8,678 bases of DNA, taken from contig JAIRTD010000287.1 in the NCBI GenBank assembly GCA_031255115.1, forward strand, positions 1 to 8,678. Direction: 5' to 3'. Source of the stretch: Spirochaetaceae bacterium. Its GTDB lineage: Bacteria; Spirochaetota; Spirochaetia; Treponematales; Breznakiellaceae. A program made the position numbers and the translations under genes. Below, in pieces: positions 1-8,151 of this stretch (its first letter is position 1; each line of letters begins with the position of its first letter). The notes beneath the pieces were generated by a model. The model had not been told where the DNA came from, did no database searches, and saw nothing but the letters and a program-made list of their open reading frames with translations.

Positions 1-3000
1 GTCCTGGACAGCCAGGGCTATCTTGTTTCCAATTCCTTTGATCTCGTGTGGGACACTCCGCCGGACCCTGATCTGGCAGGCTATACCTGGAACCTTGAAT
101 ACCTTGGGGCAGGAGACGCTTTTGAGGCTATGGACGCCAGGGCCTTTGACGCCGCCGTTTCTGACGAACGGGCCAGCGGCATACCGGCCCGCGCGCCGGT
201 TCCCGCCCGCATCATGGGACGAAATACGGTTGTTTCGTATAACAACCAGGATGACGGCGTTTGGCGTTTTTCGGTCGCCGCGATTGACGGCGTAGGCAAT
301 ATCAGTTCTCCGTCAAGCGTCATATTTAGAACCAACAAGTATATTCCCCATACCTTTGTTACCTACGTCAACGCGGCGCAGGACGAACAGGGCATACTTT
401 CCCTGAGCATCATAGGCCGGGGCTTTGAAGAAGGCGGACAGGTAAACCGTATATTCCTCGATCTGGACGGCGAGGCTCCCTATGACCGGGAGTTCAACCT
501 TTCAGACGGAGAGTTCCGGGTTCTTTCGGACCGGGAAATAGGGGGAATATCGGCGGAGGACCTTGACGAAGGAAACTACCGCCTGGGACTCTTCCACCCT
601 GTCCGGGGCCTCTATATGACAAGGCCCCTGGTCTTGGTGGACGAGACAGGAACGATTAAATTCGGCGACTATGCGCGGAACTGGCAGCCCTCCTGGTATT
701 TCCGGGACGAACGCCGTTTTGTGGTGGATGCGTCACTCCTTATTTTGGGAGGAATAATCCTTTTCTGCATCCTCGGAATAGTAGTATCCATACGGGGCAT
801 AGGCAATGTGATTGTTGAAGGCGCGGCCATACGGGTAGAAGCCGCCGCCCTCATCACCGGAGACATTATGCCCTCAGAAAGGAAAAAGCGCATGAAAAGA
901 ATACGAAAACGGGGCATGGGCCTGAGATTTAAGCTGGCCTCCTTTACGGTGGCACTGGTGCTGGTGGTGGTTATTCTGGTGTCGGCGCCTCTTTATATGA
1001 TGATGACCAGAACCCAGGAAGAAACCCTGCTCCAGGGACTAAAGGACCGCGCTACGGTATTACTCGAAGGACTTGCCCTTAACGCCAGGACCTATCTGCC
1101 CACGAGCAATGTGCTGGAATTGGGCTTTCTCCCCGCCCAGGCGGCGGCCCTGCCCGAAGCGCACTATGTTACCATTACCGGATACGGTACGGAAGCCACG
1201 ACCTTTAACGATTATGTGTGGGCTACCAATGATCCTGGCATACAAGACAAGATCGATACGGCAAGCTTCCAGCCCGGCGTCTCCCGGCTTTCCGACGTCC
1301 TTAGCCCCCGTATCGAAGCCATAGCCGGAGAACTGGACACAAGGGCCAGGGCGGAAGTCGGCTCACTTTCGGAAAGCCTTGCCGGCCTCGGCCAGGAGGC
1401 CAGGGCCCTCATAGGGAGAACCGACAGCCAGAGCGTCGAGCGGAGAAACGACATACAAACAAGCATCACCGCCCTGGAAACCAGGCTCAACGAACAGCTT
1501 GCCGAAATAGGCAGGACCATAGGTTCAGAACCGGCCTTCTCCACCGGAAGATTTTCACGGGACCAGCTTAGCTTTATCTTCTTTAAGCCCATACTGTACC
1601 GCCAGGGTTCCGACGACATATACTACCGCGGCCTTATCAGGCTCGAAGTTTCCATAGAGTCCATTGTCGGCAGCATACAGCAGGGCCAGCAAAGCCTCCT
1701 CCAGGTCATAGTCCTGGTTGCCGCCTTTGCCATAGCCATAGGAACCCTGGGCGCCATGATACTGGCCGCCCTCATTGTCCAGCCCATCAGAAAACTCGTA
1801 TCCCATGTAGAAAAAATCCGCGACACCGACGACAAGGCAAAACTGGACGGCGTAGAAATAGCAATCAAAACCAAGGACGAACTTGCCGTTCTGGGCAATA
1901 CCATCAATGACATGACCCTCGGCCTGGTCAAAGCGGCCCAGGCGGCCTCTGACCTTACCATAGGTAAAGAAGTCCAGAAGAAGTTCATACCCCTTGAAAC
2001 AGACCGGGACGGGAACAAGGTAACTTCAGGGTACAAAGACACCAAAAACGCCGAGTTCTTCGGCTATTACGAAGGCGCCAAGGGCGTGTCCGGCGACTAC
2101 TTCGACTACCAGGACCTTGACGGCAGATACTTCGCCGTCATCAAGTGCGACGTTGCCGGCAAGGGAATCCCCGCCGCCCTCATCATGATACAGGTGGCAA
2201 CCATGTTCCTTAACCACTTTAAGTCATGGAAGCCCACCGAAAAGGGCATGCATATAGAAGAAGTGGTGTACCAGATCAACGACTTTATCGAGACCCTGGG
2301 CTTTAAGGGTCGTTTTGCCGCCTTTACCCTCTGCCTCTTTGATTCGCAGACCGGCCTCATACGCTTCTGCAATGCGGGGGATAATATTATTCACTGGTAT
2401 GACGCGTCGGAACGCAGAATCAAGACCGTTACCCTTCCGGAAACCCCGGCCACCGGAGTACTCCCCAACTTCCTCGTCGAGTCCACGGGCGGCTATCAGG
2501 TACAAACCATGACCCTAGACCGGGGGGACATACTGCTTCTCTACACCGACGGTATAGAAGAAGCAAAACGTAAATTCCGGGACGCTGAATTCAGGGAAAT
2601 CCTCTGTACCGAAGGAGAAACCGACACCCCCCACGAAAACCACTCCTCGGGCCAGGGAGACGAAGAAATGGGCGCCGACCGGGTCCAGGCCATAGTCAAC
2701 GCCGTGATGAACAAGGAACGGTATATCCGTCACAAGTGGCACAACCCTGAAGGGAATATAGACCTGGAATTTGATTTTTCTGACTGCGAAGGCCGTGTAG
2801 AAGAAGCGATCATGGCCATGGTTTCGGTGGAGAAGATATTCCGTATGTACAAGAGCCCCAAGGCCGATGAAAATTCCCGGGTCCTGGTTGACAAGAAAGT
2901 CGATGACTTCCTCAAAAAACATTTTCTCCAGTACCGGAGCTATTGTTCGGAAACCAGGGAAAACGCTGAAAATCCCGCGTATATGTACTATACTCATGTG

Positions 3001-3054
3001 ATGGAAGACGCCCAGTATGACGATTTAACGATACTTGGCATACGGCGAAAATAG
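1..3054 (+). CDS. Membrane sensor SpoIIE/PP2C-type serine phosphatase (RsbU-like), 5' truncated
   Basis: The frame is open from the first base, so the true start is upstream; 1017 codons remain, ending at TAG 3052-3054. In window codons: 1-240 form a fibronectin/Ig-like extracytoplasmic region (the motif GVWRFSV begins at codon 86); membrane helix 1 is about 243-264; a basic cytoplasmic linker follows (RKKRMKRIRKR); helix 2 is about 311-333; an extracytoplasmic sensor segment with coiled-coil-like stretches spans about 334-565; helix 3 is about 567-593; HAMP is about 594-648. The PP2C domain runs from about 655 to the end. Candidate metal-binding aspartates are D699 (GVSGDYFDY), D717 (CDVAGKG), D850 (YTDGIEEA) and D1007/D1008 (DDLTILG). 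In this family such domains dephosphorylate a phosphoserine on an anti-sigma-factor antagonist; the partner is not in the window. The stretch between the last two motifs is about 157 residues, longer than usual. The domain call is firm; substrate and signal are unknown. Confidence 0.93.
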   Translation, partial: VLDSQGYLVSNSFDLVWDTPPDPDLAGYTWNLEYLGAGDAFEAMDARAFDAAVSDERASGIPARAPVPARIMGRNTVVSYNNQDDGVWRFSVAAIDGVGNISSPSSVIFRTNKYIPHTFVTYVNAAQDEQGILSLSIIGRGFEEGGQVNRIFLDLDGEAPYDREFNLSDGEFRVLSDREIGGISAEDLDEGNYRLGLFHPVRGLYMTRPLVLVDETGTIKFGDYARNWQPSWYFRDERRFVVDASLLILGGIILFCILGIVVSIRGIGNVIVEGAAIRVEAAALITGDIMPSERKKRMKRIRKRGMGLRFKLASFTVALVLVVVILVSAPLYMMMTRTQEETLLQGLKDRATVLLEGLALNARTYLPTSNVLELGFLPAQAAALPEAHYVTITGYGTEATTFNDYVWATNDPGIQDKIDTASFQPGVSRLSDVLSPRIEAIAGELDTRARAEVGSLSESLAGLGQEARALIGRTDSQSVERRNDIQTSITALETRLNEQLAEIGRTIGSEPAFSTGRFSRDQLSFIFFKPILYRQGSDDIYYRGLIRLEVSIESIVGSIQQGQQSLLQVIVLVAAFAIAIGTLGAMILAALIVQPIRKLVSHVEKIRDTDDKAKLDGVEIAIKTKDELAVLGNTINDMTLGLVKAAQAASDLTIGKEVQKKFIPLETDRDGNKVTSGYKDTKNAEFFGYYEGAKGVSGDYFDYQDLDGRYFAVIKCDVAGKGIPAALIMIQVATMFLNHFKSWKPTEKGMHIEEVVYQINDFIETLGFKGRFAAFTLCLFDSQTGLIRFCNAGDNIIHWYDASERRIKTVTLPETPATGVLPNFLVESTGGYQVQTMTLDRGDILLLYTDGIEEAKRKFRDAEFREILCTEGETDTPHENHSSGQGDEEMGADRVQAIVNAVMNKERYIRHKWHNPEGNIDLEFDFSDCEGRVEEAIMAMVSVEKIFRMYKSPKADENSRVLVDKKVDDFLKKHFLQYRSYCSETRENAENPAYMYYTHVMEDAQYDDLTILGIRRK

Positions 3055-3064
3055 GGACTATTAT
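3035..3064 (+). promoter_or_regulatory. Candidate sigma70-type promoter for the small helical-protein gene
   Basis: TTGGCA (3035-3040) and TATTAT (3059-3064) are separated by 18 bases, and each matches five of six consensus positions. The -35 lies inside the last codons of the phosphatase gene. The predicted start of transcription, about base 3071, coincides with the base of a perfect stem-loop. This is seen by pattern only. Confidence 0.5.
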
Positions 3065-3070
3065 TCTACA

Positions 3071-3088
3071 TGGCGGCTCACGCCGCCA
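3071..3088 (+). promoter_or_regulatory. Intercistronic / 5'-terminal stem-loop
   Basis: TGGCGGC (3071-3077) pairs perfectly with GCCGCCA (3082-3088) around a four-base TCAC loop. No T-run follows, so it is not an intrinsic terminator. The Shine-Dalgarno-like GAAAGGGGG (3091-3099) follows directly. If transcription starts near 3071 the mRNA begins with this hairpin, an arrangement known to protect some bacterial messages from 5'-end decay. If the gene is instead read from upstream, the hairpin would mark an RNA-processing or stability boundary. Confidence 0.6.
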
Positions 3089-3103
3089 AAGAAAGGGGGT
3101 ATT

Positions 3104-3496
3104 ATGGCTTTTTCAGACCGAATGAAGAATATCGTGGGCCAGGGCGTGGAGGCTTCAAAAAAAATGGCCGACAAGGCCGGAGAAAAGGCCCAGGACCTTG
3201 GCGAAAAGGGCTTTAAGGCCTCAAAGGACTTTATAGCCAAAGCCGGCGCCAAGGCCCAGGCCTTTGGCGAGCGGAGCGTCCTCATGCTCGAAATAAAACA
3301 GCTTGAGGGCCAGGCAAAAAAACTCATGGCCCGGCTTGGCCTTGAAGTGTACGAAGCTTTTACCGCCAAAGAAGCCAAAAGCGTTACCCCCACTACGGCG
3401 GCGCTCAAACCCGTCCTTGCCGAAATCGCCTCGATAAAAGACGCCATAGAAAAGCGCGAAGCCGAACTCGAAGCGAGAAAAAAAGGTACGCCATAG
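3104..3496 (+). CDS. Small charged helical protein with an 11/22-residue repeat, function unknown
   Basis: This is a 130-residue protein. I chose ATG 3104 because GGGGG (3095-3099) lies just before it; an upstream in-frame start would fall inside the preceding gene. I do not recognise a named family. It has no signal peptide, cysteine pair or membrane helix. Residues 17-57 are rich in Ala, Lys, Gly and Glu and contain an imperfect 22-residue repeat: KAGEKAQDLGE (24-34) and KAGAKAQAFGE (46-56). This is two 11-residue turns of the amphipathic kind seen in LEA-like or lipid-surface helices. Residues about 58-85 and 98-127 are predicted helices likely to form a coiled coil. Such composition suits a cytoplasmic structural, stress or membrane-surface protein, but that is inference. 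It lies 49 bases after the phosphatase gene and 95 before the cyclase gene, with its own likely promoter. Confidence 0.85.
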   Translation: MAFSDRMKNIVGQGVEASKKMADKAGEKAQDLGEKGFKASKDFIAKAGAKAQAFGERSVLMLEIKQLEGQAKKLMARLGLEVYEAFTAKEAKSVTPTTAALKPVLAEIASIKDAIEKREAELEARKKGTP

Positions 3497-3538
3497 ATTT
3501 GACTAACAGCCGCGGGCCGGATATTTTTTACATTCTAT

Positions 3539-3567
3539 TTGAAATTTAACTTTTTCCGTGCTATAGT
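3539..3567 (+). promoter_or_regulatory. Sigma70-type promoter for the cyclase-FecR operon
   Basis: TTGAAA (3539-3544) and TATAGT (3562-3567) are spaced by exactly 17 bases, in an AT-rich patch that stands out from the surrounding GC-rich DNA. Transcription would start near 3574, leaving a leader of about 18 bases. That leader holds the purine-rich ribosome site AAGAGGGGGAG (3577-3587) just before ATG 3592. Confidence 0.72.
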
Positions 3568-3591
3568 GGAACCATTAAGAGGGGGAGCCGC

Positions 3592-5475
3592 ATGGATAAA
3601 CAAACGCCGGATACGACCGCGGGTTCTGCCGGAAGCGAAATACGGGTTCGTTTTCCCATCGGAGCGAAGCTGGTCTCTATTATTACAATACTCCTTCTCT
3701 TGTCCCTTGGGGCCATTACCGGCCTGGTATCGGTCCTGGTTTCCGGGGATATACGCCTCACCGCCGAGGACAACAATTTTACCGTAAACCACCGTTCGGC
3801 CGCAGAGGCGGAAGTAATCCTCGCGATGATCCGTTCCAACGCCCTGGTGCTTCTTGACACCCTTAACGCTTCAGGGCTTCGGGTCGAGGACGCCCGCAGG
3901 GCTGAAAGTTTCTTTTTTGAACGCAACCAGGACATAGCCGCCATTGCCGTCAGTTCTTCTTCGGTTTCGGGCGCCGGATCTTCGCTCTTGTTAAACGACC
4001 GTTTCTTTCTTTCCAACGAAACCGATACTTCTCTTGTCGCCGTCTTTATCGAAGCCAATGAAGAAGCCCTGGACCGCTGCCGCAGGGGAGACGTGGTTCT
4101 TCTTAACGCCGCGCCGCTTTTTGGCGTTCCTGTACTGGCCCTCCTGTACCCCTGGCAGGAAGCGGCGGCGGTGATTTTCTTTTCTTCCGAGGCCCTCAAC
4201 GATATCTTCGGCGCGGGGACCAGCCAGTCCTTTCTGATAAACGACGAGGGGGACCTTCTGGTCCACGCCGATTCCGGCCTTGTCCGCGCCGGCGTCAATC
4301 TCGGCGACGCGCCCTTTATTCGCCTGATGTGGGAAAGGACGGAACAAAGCTTCCAGACCCTTTATACCGATACCGATGGAAAGCGCTACTTCGGGGCCTA
4401 CAGTAAACTTGCCCTTGCCGGCGCTGCCGTTATTACCAATGTGGAATACAGCCTGGTATTTGAAGGCGTCGCCGCCACCACCAGGCGCAACCTTTTTCTT
4501 ACCGGAGCGGTGCTGTGCATCTCCATCCTGTTTATCTGGTTTTTTTCCAAGTCTATAAGCGTCCCCTTAAAAAACCTGAGCGCCGCGGCGGGGCATATCA
4601 AGGGCGGTAAATTCGATATTGATCTTAAAGCCAAAAGCCGCGACGAAATCGGCGTACTCACCGATAGCTTTGTAGAAATGAGCCGGGGCCTCGCGGAGCG
4701 GGAACGTCTGCGGAATACATTCGGCCGCTTTATTAACGAAACCATCGCCGAACAGGCCATGAAGGGAGAGCTTACCCTTGGCGGCGAGACCAAGCAGGTT
4801 ACGATTTTCTTTTCAGACATACGCTTCTTTACCGCCATATCGGAAAAACTCGAACCCCGCGAAGTAGTGGAATTCCTCAACGACTATATGACCCGCATGG
4901 TGGATTGTGTAGACAAGACCGGCGGTGTTGTGGACAAGTTTATAGGCGACGCGATCATGGCTGTCTGGGGCGCCCCAATCTCAACAGGCAGCGCTTCCAA
5001 AGATGCGTTTAACTGTGTCCGCGCCGCTCTTTCGATGCGCCTCGCCCTGCTGGAATTCAACAAGACCAGGGGAGGGGATAAAAAACCAATCATCAAAATA
5101 GGCTGCGGGATCAACACCGGCGATGTGGTTGCGGGGCAGATCGGTTCAAACAAGCGCATGGAATACACCGTCATAGGCGACGCGGTAAACCTTGCCTCAA
5201 GAACCGAATCCCTTAACAAGCTTTTTGGAACGGATATCCTTATTACCGAAAATACCTGGAACCTGATAGGCAAATATCTTATTACCGAAGAAATGCCCCC
5301 GGTTCAGATAAAAGGAAAAGAAAAACCGGTTCGTATATTTGCCGTGGTAAGTATAGATAAAGACGATGTCCCCGGGCCCAGGACCCTGGCCGAAGTTCGG
5401 AGCCTTCTGGGAATCATTCCGCCTGATTTGAGCAAGGTAGACGTCAATGCCGAAGAAGAAAAGTACAAGCTCTGA
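3592..5475 (+). CDS. Membrane class III adenylate/guanylate cyclase with Cache-like sensor and HAMP
   Basis: A 627-residue protein with ATG 3592 behind a strong ribosome site. Order: short cytoplasmic tail; membrane helix 1 (about 27-50); extracytoplasmic Cache-like ligand domain (about 51-299, ending with the typical 'LVHADSG ... YFGAYSKL' layout); helix 2 (about 301-322); HAMP (about 323-375); class III cyclase domain (about 395-585). Expected catalytic residues are present: metal aspartates D409 (FFSDIR) and D453 (FIGDAIMAVWG), 44 apart as in the family; base-recognition pair K449 and T526; N533 and transition-state R537 (GDAVNLASR). A Lys/Thr pair is known in bacterial adenylate cyclases, so ATP to cAMP is the likelier reaction, though substrate cannot be proved from sequence. 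Such enzymes work as dimers, with the outer domain controlling activity through HAMP. Its 3' end overlaps the FecR-domain gene by 29 bases. Confidence 0.95.
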   Translation: MDKQTPDTTAGSAGSEIRVRFPIGAKLVSIITILLLLSLGAITGLVSVLVSGDIRLTAEDNNFTVNHRSAAEAEVILAMIRSNALVLLDTLNASGLRVEDARRAESFFFERNQDIAAIAVSSSSVSGAGSSLLLNDRFFLSNETDTSLVAVFIEANEEALDRCRRGDVVLLNAAPLFGVPVLALLYPWQEAAAVIFFSSEALNDIFGAGTSQSFLINDEGDLLVHADSGLVRAGVNLGDAPFIRLMWERTEQSFQTLYTDTDGKRYFGAYSKLALAGAAVITNVEYSLVFEGVAATTRRNLFLTGAVLCISILFIWFFSKSISVPLKNLSAAAGHIKGGKFDIDLKAKSRDEIGVLTDSFVEMSRGLAERERLRNTFGRFINETIAEQAMKGELTLGGETKQVTIFFSDIRFFTAISEKLEPREVVEFLNDYMTRMVDCVDKTGGVVDKFIGDAIMAVWGAPISTGSASKDAFNCVRAALSMRLALLEFNKTRGGDKKPIIKIGCGINTGDVVAGQIGSNKRMEYTVIGDAVNLASRTESLNKLFGTDILITENTWNLIGKYLITEEMPPVQIKGKEKPVRIFAVVSIDKDDVPGPRTLAEVRSLLGIIPPDLSKVDVNAEEEKYKL

Positions 5476-8080
5476 TTCCTTCCGGCTTGCCGACGGCCTG
5501 GTAAGCGCGCTTTGCCTGGCTGGGGCCCTGGCCTGTCTTGCGTTTTTTTATTTTGATCTCAGCCATACGCTTTCCCGGCTTGGCGAACAGCCTGTAGGAA
5601 CCATCACCTGGAAACACAAGGCGGCCCAGCGGCGTTTTATCGACAGGGTCCTTTGGGACCGTCTGCAGATGGAATCCCCGGTGTATAACGGCGACTCCAT
5701 ACGCACCGCCGCCCTTTCAGAAGCCTTCATAACGTTTTCCGGCGACGGGAGTACAGAGCTTGCCGAGAACAGTCTGGTACGAATTTTTGCCGGGGATCTC
5801 TTTCCCGGTGTCGAACTCTTTGAGGGAAATCTCAGCGTCGACGCGGGGAAGGATGGCGTAAGCCTTATTTCAGGTGGACACGAACTGTTCCTCCATCCCG
5901 GCGGGAGCGCGGACGCGTTTGCCGCGGACGGAGGCGTTGAATTCCAGGTAACCGGCGGCAGGGCCTTGCTTGTTTCGGCCGGCTACAGCCGGGAACTTAC
6001 CGCAGGCGAAGCTGTCGGCTTTGGTCCTGATGGAAGGGTCGATGAGAGTTCGGCCCGGGCCGTAGTCCTGGCTCCCCTGTCCAACGCAAGACTCCTCTCT
6101 CCCGGCCCTTTGTCCCTGATGGTGGAATTTGTCTGGAACCGGATAAACTACAGCCCCGCTGATTTTACCCGTATCGATATTGCCTATGACCGGGGCTTTA
6201 CCCGGCTCGCGGCGTCTCTGGATGTTCCGGGCGATCAAGACCACGCCCTGGTAGGACTTCCTCCGGGCGTCTATTTCCGGCGCGTCAGGGTCCTTAACGG
6301 ATCTTCAACTTCCGGGCCTTTGGTTTCCCCTTCTTCCGGCCTGACCATTCTGTACGCGTCTCCTCCTGTTCTTTTGAGCCCGGCGGAAGGCCGGTCCTAT
6401 CCCTACCATGCGGGGGCAAGGCCGCCCCAGTTTCGCTGGGCCCCGTCCGGGACTTCCGGTATTGAACAGAACAGGGCCGCGCCTGACTATTATCTTCTGG
6501 AAGCGGCGGACAATCCGGAAATGGAAAATCCTGTTCTGCGCCTTCGCACCCGGGGAACCCAGACGAGATCGCCCCTGCCGTCTCCTGGGCGCTGGTTCTG
6601 GCGGGTGTCGGCCTGGTACGGCGAAACGCCGAGAATATCCGAGCAAGGTTCTTTTACGCTCGGCGCGGATGCGGAACTCAGCCGGCCTGTTCTGAACGCT
6701 CCGGCTCCGGAAAGCGGCGTTGACATCAGCCCCGAACGCCAGAACCTGTATTTTTCGTGGCGGGTCGTAAACGGGGCGGCTTCCTATACAATCGCCATTT
6801 CGCCTAACGAAGACTTGTCCGATCCGGTCATTACCCAAAGCACCGGGGAAAACTACTATGCGTATCCCGTTGAGTCGCAGACACTCAGGGAAGGCCGCTA
6901 CTATTGGGCTGTCTCGGCGTTTTCTGACAACGGAACCGGGTCTTCTTCTCTTTCCCGGTCCTTTACCGTCCTGGGAGCGCAGCCTGCCATCAGGGCTGTT
7001 TTCCCGCCGGATAACTACACCGTGGCGGATGATATGCTTGAGGATATGCGCTTTACCTGGAAAAGCAGCCTTGCCCCGGTCCGCTTTCAAATCGCAGATG
7101 ATCCCGGTTTTACCGCCCCCGTACTGGATGAAGAAACAGAGAACGAAAGTTTTCAGGGCCGGCGTCTGGATGCCGGAACCTGGTACTGGCGGGTTTCGGC
7201 GCTTTCTGAGCCCCTCAGCAGCGCGCCGCGCAGCCTTACCGTGGCCGGGGCCCTGCCGCCGCCCCTTCTTTCCGGCGAAACCCAGGGCGGGCACATGATG
7301 GTCAGGCGGGGAGAAGACGCAGTATTCCGCTGGCAGCCTGTGGAGGGCGCCGACTACTACCAGTTTTGTTTGTACGGCGCTGAAGAATCCCCTTTCGCCG
7401 GCGACGAAAGTCCGCCTTTGACAGCCCTTCTGTCGGAGCAGATCATAACGGATACTTCTGTCGGCATTGCCATGGACGCGTACCCGGAAGGCAACTACCG
7501 CTGGACCGTACAGGCCTTTGCCAGCCAGAGCCGGCAGAGTTCCCGGCGGAGCGGACGTGTAGACGAGGCCCTTTTTTACCTCAGTTGGACCCCGGAACCG
7601 GGCCGGCCCCGCATTGTGCAGGCTTCGGTTCAAAGCCAAAGCAGCAGTCAGACTACCCAAAGCCGGCAGGCCGCCCAGAGCAGCCAGATTACCCAAAGTC
7701 AGAACCGTCAAACAATAGCGCCGCCGCTTGCCCCGCCTGAGCTTGTTTCGCCAGGCAATGGCTATACCTTTGGGGCGGCCCAATTCAGGAACAGCAGTTC
7801 CATTACCTTTAACTGGAGCGCGCTTGACGAGGCGGCGGATTATACCTTCATGTTGTTTGCCGAAGACGGCCGGCGGCTTGTAAACGTTACGGTTTCTCAT
7901 CCGCCCTATATCCTCGAAGACCTGAGCATCCTTGCCCGGGGCGCTTTTACCTGGCGGGTCCAGGCAAACCTGGAAAACGGCGCGTCGAGCCCCCAGGCGG
8001 AACACAAGTTTATTGTGGATATTCCGGCAGTCAGGCAGTCGCGGCTTCAGGATATGGGAACAGTGTACGGGACCGAATAA
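5447..8080 (+). CDS. FecR-domain envelope protein with fibronectin-III-like repeats
   Basis: An 877-residue protein. ATG 5447 lies inside the end of the cyclase gene; AAGG (5434-5437) sits nine bases upstream, a modest ribosome site that fits translational coupling. A Lys-rich start (MPKKK) precedes one hydrophobic segment (about 15-36), read as an uncleaved signal anchor, so the rest should face the periplasm. Residues about 50-150 are a FecR-type domain (VGTITW, NGDSIRT at 81-87, then LAENSLVRIF). About 200-865 holds six modules of about 100 residues, each closed by G-x-aromatic-x-[W/R]-x-V: residues 274, 381, 483, 577, 682 and 832. Between the fifth and sixth is a Gln/Ser-rich linker (about 725-755). 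No enzyme motif is seen. FecR in the iron-signalling family is a membrane sensor acting on a sigma factor, but spirochaete FecR-domain proteins with repeats need not share that role. A peptidoglycan, surface or scaffold function is equally possible. Confidence 0.9.
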   Translation: MPKKKSTSSDSFRLADGLVSALCLAGALACLAFFYFDLSHTLSRLGEQPVGTITWKHKAAQRRFIDRVLWDRLQMESPVYNGDSIRTAALSEAFITFSGDGSTELAENSLVRIFAGDLFPGVELFEGNLSVDAGKDGVSLISGGHELFLHPGGSADAFAADGGVEFQVTGGRALLVSAGYSRELTAGEAVGFGPDGRVDESSARAVVLAPLSNARLLSPGPLSLMVEFVWNRINYSPADFTRIDIAYDRGFTRLAASLDVPGDQDHALVGLPPGVYFRRVRVLNGSSTSGPLVSPSSGLTILYASPPVLLSPAEGRSYPYHAGARPPQFRWAPSGTSGIEQNRAAPDYYLLEAADNPEMENPVLRLRTRGTQTRSPLPSPGRWFWRVSAWYGETPRISEQGSFTLGADAELSRPVLNAPAPESGVDISPERQNLYFSWRVVNGAASYTIAISPNEDLSDPVITQSTGENYYAYPVESQTLREGRYYWAVSAFSDNGTGSSSLSRSFTVLGAQPAIRAVFPPDNYTVADDMLEDMRFTWKSSLAPVRFQIADDPGFTAPVLDEETENESFQGRRLDAGTWYWRVSALSEPLSSAPRSLTVAGALPPPLLSGETQGGHMMVRRGEDAVFRWQPVEGADYYQFCLYGAEESPFAGDESPPLTALLSEQIITDTSVGIAMDAYPEGNYRWTVQAFASQSRQSSRRSGRVDEALFYLSWTPEPGRPRIVQASVQSQSSSQTTQSRQAAQSSQITQSQNRQTIAPPLAPPELVSPGNGYTFGAAQFRNSSSITFNWSALDEAADYTFMLFAEDGRRLVNVTVSHPPYILEDLSILARGAFTWRVQANLENGASSPQAEHKFIVDIPAVRQSRLQDMGTVYGTE
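7625..7712 (+). repeat. Gln/Ser-coding low-complexity repeat inside the FecR-domain gene
   Basis: The DNA encodes a flexible Gln/Ser/Thr/Arg linker. A 14-base unit CAGA(C/T)TACCCAAAG occurs at 7649-7662 and again at 7685-7698, a period of 36 bases (12 codons), with shorter CAAAGC and CAGCAG copies around it. The repeat keeps the frame, so gain or loss of a unit would change linker length without breaking the gene. Confidence 0.7.
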
Positions 8081-8151
8081 GGGGCGAATGGCGCTTTTAG
8101 GACCTGTTCCGCGCTCCCGGAAGAAATAATCGGAAAAGAGCGGAAAAGGAC

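Noticed and set aside
3505..3530. Intrinsic terminator after the small helical-protein gene
   Set aside because: A GC-rich patch (CCGCGGGCCGG) is followed by a T-run, but only about three base pairs can form in the stem.
3561..4298. 245-codon minus-strand open frame
   Set aside because: It is a Ser/Arg-rich shadow of the cyclase sensor region and would read through the cyclase promoter; no recognisable domain.
6305..8005. Long 566-codon open frame on the minus strand
   Set aside because: It lies antisense to the FecR-domain gene, is rich in Arg/Gly/Pro as expected from GC-rich opposite-strand reading, and shows no motif or ribosome site. The + strand protein has clear domains.
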